DNA from: Datnioides undecimradiatus
Taxonomy: Eukaryota; Chordata; Actinopteri; Lobotiformes; Datnioididae
Assembly (NCBI GenBank): GCA_008933995.1
Contig: WARS01000036.1
Location: forward strand, 7,239,285 to 7,303,284
Length of the DNA: 64,000 bases
Direction of reading: 5' to 3'
Shown here: positions 51,143 through 61,824 of the stretch, one piece after another
How positions within the stretch are numbered: position 1 is the stretch's first letter
Layout of the letters: each line of letters starts with the position of its first letter
Position numbers and translations under genes: made by a program
Notes under the pieces: generated by a model
The model's input: the letters and a program-made list of their open reading frames with translations, nothing else
What the model was told of the DNA's origin: nothing
The model's database searches: none

Positions 51143-52198
51143 TCAGATAATAGTGACACTAGCTGAGGGCTGCGCACTCTCCTCGTGGGCGTGGCTCTTC
51201 AGCAGGTCTTTCATGAACTGCTCCAAAGCTGCAAAGTAACCCTGACACTGCCATGTGTCGTTGTGCGTGCCCTCTGGAAAGATAGCCAGGCGTTTAGTCC
51301 GTGCAGGAGACAGCTCATACAGTTGTTTCATCATCACTGGTGGAATAAGCTGGTCTGACAGACCAGACACAAACAGTGAGGGCATGCGGCACAGCGCCAC
51401 CTGCCGATAGGACAGGAACTGATTCCTATAGCACCACAAAGGCAACAGACGCATGGGTAAGAAGGAGAAGAGTGTTGCTGCCATGTGGGGGATGCTGAGG
51501 AAGGTATTTTCGACAATAATGGCTGCTACTCGGTGAGGATTGACTGACGCCAGGCGCACAGCCACAGCACCCCCCAATGAGCGGCCAAAGAGTACCACCT
51601 TTGTCTTGTCCAGATCAGGACGTGTCATGACATAGTCCAGTGTAGCTTCGGCATCCAGGTACAGCCCGTCTTCACTGGGCTCACCTTCACTCTTTCCATA
51701 GCCACGGTAGTCCACCAGCACCACATTGGCTTTTAGATTAACTAGCATCAGCAGGGCGTTTGGCACCCTGTGACCAATATTACCTGCATTGCCATGAAAA
51801 TAGAGGATAGTAGGTGGAGAAGAGGAAGAAGGGCTGCTTTGATTGCCAGAGGCAACTCCAGGAGGCGTGTCCCCTCCTGTGTAGCGAAGCAGGATGAGGT
51901 TAAGCTTTACGCCATCCTTGGTGCGAATGTATACATTCTCGTGTGGGATTCCTGTTGGCATGGGAACATATAGGCGAGAGGAGGAAGGCTGGTCGGGGAA
52001 ATAAAGGAGCACATCCTGAAATTTGTAGAGGATGCCTGCCACAGAAGCAAGGATAAGAGCTAGGAGAAAGAATCCTCCATACAGGTGGAAGGTGAGGATG
52101 AGGGCCAAAAGGGAGACTCGACATGCACCCCAGGACCAGGAGGCCACACTCAGGGTACAACGCTCCATTGCCCCCCACAGCCTCCACGGCTTCTCCAT
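51143..52198 (-). CDS. abhd13: abhd13 (alpha/beta-hydrolase domain-containing protein 13)
   Basis: A single intron-free coding exon of 351 aa. The start MEKPWRLWG has a strong Kozak context (GCCATGG), and the C-terminus SVTII is family-typical. A hydrophobic N-terminal segment at about 29-57 should anchor it as a single-pass (type II-like) membrane protein. The serine hydrolase core follows: HGNAGN (135-140, oxyanion region), nucleophile elbow GRSLGG with Ser207, Asp282 in GLSDQLIPP, and His312 in GTHNDTW. The protein closely follows human ABHD13 (337 aa) except for a serine-rich insert at about 110-129. The physiological substrate of the family is poorly defined. The exon is preceded by a probable acceptor (TTATAG, exon from 52232) and a 1.7-kb 5' UTR intron. 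It is next to tnfsf13b in the same orientation, as in other vertebrates. Confidence 0.98.
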   Translation of the reverse strand: MEKPWRLWGAMERCTLSVASWSWGACRVSLLALILTFHLYGGFFLLALILASVAGILYKFQDVLLYFPDQPSSSRLYVPMPTGIPHENVYIRTKDGVKLNLILLRYTGGDTPPGVASGNQSSPSSSSPPTILYFHGNAGNIGHRVPNALLMLVNLKANVVLVDYRGYGKSEGEPSEDGLYLDAEATLDYVMTRPDLDKTKVVLFGRSLGGAVAVRLASVNPHRVAAIIVENTFLSIPHMAATLFSFLPMRLLPLWCYRNQFLSYRQVALCRMPSLFVSGLSDQLIPPVMMKQLYELSPARTKRLAIFPEGTHNDTWQCQGYFAALEQFMKDLLKSHAHEESAQPSASVTII

Positions 52199-53915
52199 GG
52201 CTACACAAGAGTTGAGTCACACGACACACAGTCTATAAACACACAGAGAAGAAAAAGTCGAGTACAAGGGAGAGAAATGAGAGTGGTTGAGTATATAGTG
52301 CATGATCAAAAAAAGTTAAGTTTAAATCAAGTTAAGTTATGTCTCTAAAGAAATGGTCTGACAAAGAATCCTGACAATGAATACAAAAATACAATAAATA
52401 CAGAAAATTAATACATCATCTGCACATTATACTGCAGTCCAAAGTGATGTTTCATACTTACTGACTGAAACAATCAAAAAACCCCAAATGCAATGACCTG
52501 GACAGAAAATCAAATTCCAATATTTGAGGATCTTTATCCATTCCAGCCTGCCAGCATTTTAGCTCATTCATAAGTCTGTGCCATTTTTGCAGCATATACC
52601 GGTATAAATCCTCTTTGGAAAGAGCCACTGGCATTAAATTACAAATAGTAATATGTGAATATTAAACTTGAAATACATCTTGCCTTTCCATTAATGAAAG
52701 CATTTTTAAAGTACTGAGTGTAACCTTATTATTGGTATCACAAACAAAATGCATAAAAATTCACTTCACAGAATCACCTCTATTCTGAAAGTGTTACATA
52801 TATCTAAGCAGATGCAAAGTTAGGTGACAGTTTGAGGCTAATTTTGCTGTTTGAGTAGGAGTATTAAAAATGACTACAAAAAGAAGCAGTACGTAAATAC
52901 ATTTTATGTTAAGGTTATAAAAAAAACCCTTCAAACCCTTCAAAGCAGATGGCATTATTCAACAGGCATTATCAAACTTGGAAGATTTGCCCCTTAACAG
53001 CCATAAATTTATCAACATCCTCACTGTCAAAAAGCCATTTATGATTCTGATTCTGTCATCAAACCATTCAGCTACTGGGAAAAACCATTTCCATCCTGTG
53101 TTCGTAGAAATGGGCAGGAAATCCAATATGACTACGGCCTGTAACGATTGCAACTGCAATCAGTCTCAACTATCACTTGTGTGTTGCAGGCAAATGAAAG
53201 TGATGTTCACAGGCCCAAGACAACCACAGTATAACATATCTGAAATCCTTCCCTACTGTACCCAACCTGACTAAGTGGATCATGTATGTTCAGACTGTCA
53301 TAGAACTGGTGGGCACCAAGTCTTGATGAGGTGAAAACTTCATCATCATGTGTGGCAGAAAAGAAAAAGATGTAGCATGTAACCTATATGCAGTAACGGG
53401 GTGCTCCAGGACTAGCAATTAACACCACTGACTGACATACGTTACACTAACGTTAATGCTTCTGGGAACAAACTGACAATACGTTTACAAATATCACAAA
53501 ACTAGCGTGTCTTGACCCCACCCACAAAGAGACGGTGCTAACAGCTGTTGTCAGTCCAGTGAAAACAAATACGACTAACGTTAGGAGTGCTTTGACAGTT
53601 AGCAGCTTTAGCCAGCTAACGTTCACTGACGTTACTTTCAACGTTTCCGGTAGCTATCTTATAGCAACGTATTTCTAGGCTGTCAAAGCAAGCTATCAAA
53701 CCAGAGACGACAATACACCAAGCTTCAGAGCTGCTGAACGTCACACCAAACTAAGCCGTTTAAAATCAATATTAGCTTGTTGCGAGTTAGCATTGTAACA
53801 AGCGTGCTAACGACCAAGCTATGCTTTGCTCTCATAGCTGCTAGTGCTATCAGCACTGTAATAGCATTTTGACTTAGCCACCTATCAATGGTTTGCGAGT
53901 TAGCCACATACTCAC

Positions 53916-54170
53916 CCTTCTCTCATGTTTATCGCCTCAGCTGCACGAATTTTTTACAAAACAGTCACACGCAGACTGCGCAGTCACTGTCATTAAGCTC
54001 TGTTGTAGTTTACTAAATTGAGAGTGAAAGTTAACTGGTAGGAACCCAAGGTGAGTAACTGTCAGCAGGAACCGGCGAGGCTAGCTGCACAGCTGGTTAG
54101 CATTACCAGTGTAGCTTTAATGATGTCCGTGCTGGACTCAGCACAAGAAACAAGGTTCCGGTAAAAAAAA
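53916..54170 (-). promoter_or_regulatory. abhd13 promoter and non-coding first exon
   Basis: On the minus strand a strong donor (GAAGG/GTGAGT, exon end 53916) matches the acceptor at 52232 just before the abhd13 start. This implies a non-coding first exon here. The area carries the perfect 12-bp palindrome GACTGCGCAGTC (53974-53985, containing an NRF1-like TGCGCA core). It is bordered by many TTAGC/GCTAACG words (53.4-54.1 kb). The right limit (TSS) is a guess. Confidence 0.5.
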
Positions 54171-54190
54171 CCCAAAAAACCCTTGTTCTT

Positions 54191-54290
54191 GGTCGTCTTC
54201 TTCTCCTTTGCCTTCTCGGAGGTTTAACGGCAACTGGCATCCTTTGTGTGTTGTATTACTGCCATCCGGTGGAGATAGTCAGACAATGTT
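54191..54290. repeat. fragment of a common fish repeat beside the abhd13 promoter
   Basis: GTCTTCTTCTCCTTTGCCTT, then GGAGGTTTAACGGCAACTGGCATCC and ATTACTGCCATCCGGTGGA, follow the order of a widespread fish repeat end (CTTCTTCTTC...TTTAACGGC...GGCATCC...GCATTACCGCCACC). More decayed sequence of the same element may extend to about 55.1 kb. Recognised by word order only. Confidence 0.4.
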
Positions 54291-54578
54291 CGTGTAGTTG
54301 TCAGATTTTTCTATCGTGTCCCCTCTTTTCTGGTACCTGATAATATTCACAAAGATTAGCTGAATGCTTCCTCATATTGTAAAGTATACCAGTCTATTTG
54401 GAACTGAATGTATTTATTCCACTTATCTCCTGATCCCGGAGCTTTTGATACTCCCGTCTCCCCCTTGATCTTGAAAGTTTAATACAGATGTTTTGATTTT
54501 TTTCACAGCATCTTTGGCTTCTTTGTCCACTGTCATTACCAAAAGTGACCATATAAGCAGGAACATGGTGTAAAGTCG

Positions 54579-54579
<1 letters not shown>

Positions 54580-54622
<43 letters not shown>
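54580..54622. repeat. (CA)n microsatellite
   Basis: About 21 CA units. Confidence 0.95.
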
Positions 54623-54624
<2 letters not shown>

Positions 54625-57600
54625 ACACATTTACACATTTACATACCTCACATTTTTAAACCTCACTCACTGAATCTGCTTTTATATTTCTTGCCTTAAT
54701 CTAAAGTAATTTTGTATCTACCAACACGAGTTTTCAGTCACCACACAGGGAGGCCATATCACAGATAGACAGAACTTCTTTTCACATACTGCAGCGTCTC
54801 CTGTTGCAGCATCTCCTATCTAGCCAAATTTCTGATTTTGATGTTTTCCCCCTTTTTCTGCTTGAGTGGGTATTTATTATGTATGACGAATGACCCGATG
54901 GCTTGTCAGATTCATCCAACTGTTTTTTAGAAGCTGTTTTCTGCGTGGCTTGCATAGAGATAAAATGTCTCAACTCTTTACATTTGAACATGTTCAAATA
55001 CTTTAATAGAGACTGCAGCACCCACTGGTAGGGTGCCATATTCATCATATTTATTTTTTTCCCCAATCACATGTCTGTCTTTGAAACTGAGCTCTGATCT
55101 GAAGTCTGTCACCATTGGATATGCTATTCAAATTTTGTCCACCAGGTGCTGCTCTTAGGAAAAATATAATCAAGATAATTCAGGAAGTGAAGGTTATTTT
55201 GCAGGTTAAATTCGATCTCCACACATTACAGTTACTGGGATGTTTAATAAATGATCAACAATACTGTTAAATAGTAGTGCAGTAATATATAGTGGACTGC
55301 TGCTGTTGAATATGAATAAGTCATGAATAAGTTTTTAATGTTGATGTAGGCCCACAAGAATCAGCACAAGCCAATAAAGAGCTAGATTTCTCTGAAAGAG
55401 CTCTTCAAAGGTGAAGACTGTTGCTATACACCCATTTTCTATATTATGATTCTTATATAAAGAAGAAGGTGACAGAAAACTTTGCCGTGGTGATCTCAAC
55501 AACACACAGAGTAGACTATAAGAAAATATGTTTTTTGATCGTTAGCGGAGTCTGAATTGACACATCTCAGCCTACAAAAATGGGTCATATCATAGATGTG
55601 ACAGCTGTAACACTGAGTTGCTGACAGAAAGTTCACTGAGAAGTCCTTGAATGAAATGTTCCCTTAACAACAGCAAGGTCAGAGAGCATGCCAACTTTTG
55701 TTGGGGTCAGCAAAACGAACAATGGTGAGATAACTAAAGATCTGAGCTGACTGATTTTGAACAAGTGTATAAACTCACAGCGGTGATGACTTTGCATTCA
55801 ACCATGTGATGATTGCTCAGACTCAGCAGATGATAAACACGTGACATGGGGAATATGAAGCAAAAGATTTGATAAATAAACATTTAAATATTACATACTG
55901 ATATTTTTCCTCTCTACCTAGGTTTCCCTATTGCCATAGCTGTATTTAACATCTTGCTCACACTCAGTGTGACCTTGGAGGAGACAGACAGATTATGTGC
56001 AGACTAGCACAGCTGTTGGCCGTTCAGCTCTGTCCTTGAAGTTTGTTTGATTCTGTGGCGGCGACGTCACCATCAAAACCCTTGACAGAGCATGCTTCTG
56101 TTCTATTCAATACAAATGTCACTGACTACCAAAATTAGGTCAGTGTGCACCTAAAATATAATCAGCACATGAAAACATGTTTATATTTATTAAAAGTAGA
56201 TATGCTGACAGTGGAAATAATGAGCCTTAAAGCTGCAGCACAGATGCATTTTAACAGGATTTGATTTTCAGATGTTCCTCTTTATGATTTGACATTGGTG
56301 AAAATCTCTGCATGCCTGGCCTTTTCCAGGCTGATAGCCTGCACTGAACCGGGGCACTGTTGCTTAAATCACAATGAGGAGCAACAACTTTTTGGTTTTG
56401 GCAAATACACAAGAAGTGATTTTCAATTTTTTTGTTGGTAAAATACTCACTGCTGGTAAAAAACTTTAATGAAAGAAAACATTTTTTTCCCCAAAAAAAC
56501 TCCTTTAAAGGGAAAATGGCTTCTTTGAATTAAATCATTCAGAGTGAGGAATGGAGAGCCATATGAGGTATTGTATTTTTTCAACCTGAACAGATTGACT
56601 TTAAGATTAGGTTCATGTTCACACTCCATTTATTATTCAGAGTCTGTTGTTACAAAGGCTCAAAACCCAGAATCATAGTGCAATGGCCTTCTTTAATGGC
56701 TGGTGCAGTATCTATGGAACACATGGCTCTCCCTCTCTCTTTCACACACACACACACACACACACATTCACTTGTCTCTTTAGGTTATAGGGAGCGCTGC
56801 ATTCTGATGGATTCAGCTTATAAGAGAGTGACAGCTGGCAAGTTCACTCTCTCCTACCTACGACACAATTACCTTTGACATGTCAGTCAAAACATCTATT
56901 ACATGCACACACTCACACACACACATACACACTCATTGTGGCACACTCTCACTCATTGGGCTGCTCCACTCTCGTATTCCCACGACTCAATTACTTGATA
57001 TATAGCACTCTAAACAGCTGGAGGGCCCGAGCTCAATAATACCAAGTCAGAGGTGCAACAGGACGAGGAGTGACTGTGATGGCCTGGCTGGGAATATCAT
57101 ATCAACAGGCCAAGGGACATGCTTATCATTCACCTCACAACACACACCCAGTGGCCAAGCTATTGATACACTATTGATTTTTCTGTCAGTCAGCATCTTT
57201 TACAGTTGGCTACTGCAACTCAATTCCGTCATATGTGCGAGCTGCTATCGTCGCAGTTTTGCTGGGTTTGTGAAAGGCATAGCTGTGCTCATCTGACATG
57301 ATCATGAGTGACGCCTCTTTGATTTGCAAGTCACTGAATGCCATGCACAAGGTGATAGATGTGGTGTCCATGGCTACAATGTAAATGTGTTGTCACCTTG
57401 GAGACAGAGCATTGCTTTGAGTCAGAGAGGGACAGCTACATAATGGCAGCTCTTCATTTTAAACACATCACAGAGGAGTGGGGCAAATAGAGCCAGAAGT
57501 TACTTATCAATGCAATGCAACATTAAACTGCCTTTCCCCCCTTTTATGCTGATTCATAATTAACAAAGTGAGAGCTGTAGCTCCAATGGCTCTATTCTTG

Positions 57601-58882
57601 TGTCAGTGAACAAGGTTTAATGAGATTGTACTCTGTACAGTGATGGACTACTCAGCTACTGTAAGTAAAAAAAGGAGATGTGGCATTGTGGACATGCAAC
57701 AACGGGTGCCCTACACACTAGGCCTATTGGGACTAAATGATGGAAACTGCTGTATGTCTCAGGCAGCAATTAGAAGGCGCCCTACAGGGAATAGGCAGAT
57801 GTTTAATAAAGGCTGCATTTCCCTCATTTCCTTTGCAAATAAACCTTCTGTCACACCTATCATGATATCTATCACTCTAATTAACCTGCAGATATAGGCT
57901 TGTGCGTACATGTGTCTTTGTGTGCATGTGCTTTGCTCCTGAAATTTGGGTTCTGTCTTGGTAAGGTGCAGGCAGTTGTGAGGATTTAGAGACTAAGTTA
58001 AAAAAAAAGAACAATCCCAAACTAAAATCTTTTGGTGAGATGATAAAGGAGTAATTACATGTTGACTGGACACATGTTCCCAGTTCCATTGGATTTGAAT
58101 AAGATGCTTGGTTTTGTGTAGGGATCAATTCAGGTTTGCAGGACTTCTGTTCTCTAGCTCCGTCTGTTTGCTTTCCTGATTGTGTTTAGTAAATTCACCA
58201 TGATAAGTAGGACATTAAAGAAGACTGGTCAGCACTTCCCCTGAAATGCTCCTATTCTATCTGCAGCATCTTTAGAGTGTAAATGATCTTATCTAAGCCA
58301 TCATTAATCTCCCGGTGTTTGCCCAACCTCGTCTGATGCTGCTGGATAATTAGCACACTTGGTCATTGTGCCAAAAATAAAGTTGAAAAGATAACTTTCA
58401 GAGAAGACTTTCTTTGGCTCTTCAGACACTTGAACAACCTCAACGGCAGTAGTACTTGCCAGAGCTGCTAAATCAAGCTCTCTCCAAATTGTGTAATAAT
58501 GCAGTTCATCTAAAAATGCCAGCTGTTGTCTTTGAAACAGTTTTTCACCTTGCTGCCAAATATAGTAAAAATTAACCCTTCAGGGCCTAAGGCACTTTCT
58601 TCTGTATTTCTCTTGACTGCTCTTGTTGTGTATTAAAGACATTTAAATTAAAATTCAGAATCTATGTTCTTGACGAGAATTGAATTAGATCATCAGTAGG
58701 TAAGCCAGTAGGTATTTAGCCTATCTTAGAACAAACACTGGATGCAGAGGGCAACTGCTAGCTTGATTCCTGCCAAAGTTCAACATGTTGTATCACAGTT
58801 GTTAAATCCATTCACAGACAGAGATGTTAAAGTGCTGTTTCTACAGCTATGTAGCAAACAGACCCTTTCACAAGTTATGTGC

Positions 58883-59022
58883 TGTAACTATTTCTTGGTG
58901 TAGAGCGGTGGCAGGGCACAGTGACTTCCTGGAGTCTCTGTTGGTTGCCTGGTAACCTTCTCTGGTGGCAAAACTCTGGCAAGTCACTGCGACCAACCAC
59001 TGCTCAGCAAGAAATAGTTACA
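58883..59022. mobile_element. 140-bp foldback (MITE-like) inverted-repeat element
   Basis: The outer arms TGTAACTATTTCTTG (58883-58897) and CAAGAAATAGTTACA (59008-59022) are perfect 15-bp inverted repeats. Inner arms also pair, with mismatches: CAGTGACTTCCTGGAGT against ACTCTGGCAAGTCACTG. The centre (58944-58956) is GTTGCCTGGTAAC, a near-palindrome. The whole therefore folds into one long hairpin, like a miniature foldback transposon. I see no clear target-site duplication. Confidence 0.6.
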
Positions 59023-61784
59023 TAGTAAAACCACAACCAAACAAAATACCACATCAGTGTGCTTTAGAAGTGCATGTTAGCTTTTTTTTAACTGAACTCT
59101 GGGCAGAGCTTGGCTAATTCTTAGCAAGAAAGCAAGTTTTCATCTTATTGTTATATATCACAAACTTTTTCATACTCTTTGTCATTAATGTTACCGTTGT
59201 TATTAAACCTAGTTACAGCAATGTATTAACAACTACCCTGTGGCCAAAGCTTATCACATCAAGATAAACCAAAACATGTTTCTCTGTGAAGGACATTTTC
59301 TTTTCAGAGGAGGCAGCCATGAAATAGTGTCAGCAGCAAGCCCTATTTGAAAAAGTGCAATATCAAGGGCATGCTGTAATTACAATGTGTTCAATTTAGC
59401 CTGTGGAGACTTCAGCCTCTGCAGAGGAGTAGTACCCACTGTCCTTGAAAATTGCAGCCACATTGTCTGAGTGAAGTCAAGAGGTTTCTAAAGGTGGGGT
59501 AAACTGTAGGAATTTGAGTGCATATAGGGTCATGTTGGTAACTGTCATCCACTTAAAGAGCAAATTCACTCAATTTAGAGAAAGCTCAGTCACTTTGTGA
59601 AGGTCAGTCAGACCAGTAATAAATGATTGTTTGAGTTGTTTTTGGAGATCACTCCTGACTGGGCTGATACTAGAGGACAGGTAGACTCTGGTCGCCAGTA
59701 GAAACGGACAGGGTTGTGGTCCAGAAGAAAGGTTACTGTTTTATCCTGTGGGGACGGAAAGGCCATCTTTCATTTCTCATTTAATAAGCGTGTGTTTGTG
59801 CACGCGAGTGTGGGTTTGTATGGGTATGTGAACGACCAAAAATGGTTGGTTCAAAGGGAAGAAGTAACGAATATTGTCCCAAATTTTGAAACTGTTATGT
59901 AAAGCAGATAAATAAGGACAAACACTAATATAATTCACCCTTAAGTTAAATCTCTATCTCTCAGTTAAAAATGAAGAACGATAACTGGTTATTTAAACTA
60001 ATTCATACTGGAATAAAAGCTTACACACTTAATAATGTTGCTGTACAAACACAGCAATAAAATGAGTGTTTTTGTAAAAACTGAGCACACACATTATTTG
60101 GTAATTATCGTCTAATATCGTTGCCTTGAAAGTAAGTAAATTGCTTCATGCAATGCAAGTAGGAGAGGAAGAAGGTACTTATTCATCAGTGTGTGTCAGT
60201 GGGTCATGTTCTAAATAGATCCTGCAGCAGTGTGTTGCAAATAAAGACTAATAGCTCAGTTGGGGGCAAATAAGTCACACCAACACATTGCTTCGTCGGC
60301 ACTACAGGCGGAATAATTATCCACCCAGTTAAGATCTTGTTACGAACATGGTGGACTGACCAACCAATGCTGCAGTTTATAAATGTATTATATTTAGCCC
60401 TAGACAGCCACAGTGCTCCAGGTAGAAACTGCCACAAAAAGGCACTAGACTAGGATATACTGAGTAAGAATGATTAAGAGGAAGGGCCAACATGCAAGTC
60501 CATGTGGTGATCTACGAATCTGCCTTCATATATCTCTCCCTTTTCAGTCACATGAACTTGTAGTAATTCAGCGTAATAGCCATTGCTCAGGGAGCCCTGT
60601 GATTTAAATGCAAGAGTTTCAACCTGTGAATCTGGACTATATATCACTGCCTCCACTCCTCATCTTCCCTGCTTTATCTCCACCACTTGGCTCTTAGTTG
60701 TTGTCTGTTTCAAGCTGTATCACTCTCTCTGTCTTTCTCTCACACGCTCTCTCTCTCTCATCTTATTGCTCTCTCCAACACACACACACAAACATACAGG
60801 GAGGCACACACTCCCAGGCACCTCCCCTCCTCACCCTTGAGGCCCACACAATAAGAGCTTAATGAAAAGGTACTTTACACTGGCGGCTGTGCACTGGGGA
60901 AGATATCTTTAAATGTCACTGTTAATGGGAGGAATTAGCGGAGACCAGGGTGTTCTGTATCTGTGTGAACGTGTGCATTCAGATGACAGTGTATGATACC
61001 TGGATAAATGAGTTATAGCTTAGTTGTCCTGCTCTGTGTGTGTGTATGCTGCTGAGAGAGTGCGCATGTGCATGTTAGTCCACAACCCAGCAGTATATGG
61101 TGGCACATCAAGCAGTTGATTTATGATCCCCAGGCCTCGGTTCTCTGGACCCCGGCTTGATTACAGTGTATTACTGCAGCTACAGCCATGACCCCACTGC
61201 GACCCCATAAATTAGCCCGATGCATGACGGGAGCTCACAAAATCAGATGATGCCGATCTTCTTGAGCTGATTGATTTAACTATAGCCATAATTCCAGCAT
61301 ATCATTTATTCTTCCCTAGTCTCTGTCCTGTAAATCGAGCATCTCTGTGGTGCAATGCATCACAGCTCCAGCGAGCCCAGAGGACCACGGTGAGAAGGAT
61401 TGATGTTTTTCCACGGATCATTGCTGAGAGGGTCTGTTTAATGGTTGCAGCAATGTTTTACATGCTTGATAGAAAGGTGTTGGAAAGATGAAGGCAGATC
61501 ATGTTACTGCTGCCTTATAACCTCAGCTGTTGAAACCAGGGATAAACTGGAGATGAAACATTGGGTGCCTTCTCAAACTCTGGTTTTAAACTGATACAGA
61601 GTAGACAGAGCCAGTGCAGAATTTATCACTTTTGACCTTTTCCTGAACTTTACACTGTCTGTGGCAGATATTTACAGAGCCTCACAGAGAGGGGCATGAC
61701 TGATGGAGAGAGAGGGGGATAAGTGACCAAGAGAGAAAAGAGAATGGTTGTTTAGGAAGGAGGCAGGTCACGAGACTGTGAGTG

Positions 61785-61824
61785 TGAGCTGTGACTTGCC
61801 TCCTCTACAGCAAGTCACAGCTCA
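61785..61824. repeat. perfect 15-bp inverted repeat (hairpin, 10-nt loop)
   Basis: TGAGCTGTGACTTGC and GCAAGTCACAGCTCA flank the loop CTCCTCTACA with no mismatch. Function unknown. Confidence 0.85.

Noticed and set aside
60474..60656. Minus-strand frame with protein-like composition (GYYAELLQVHVTEKG)
   Set aside because: No ATG in good context, no flanking splice sites that fit, and no family recognised.
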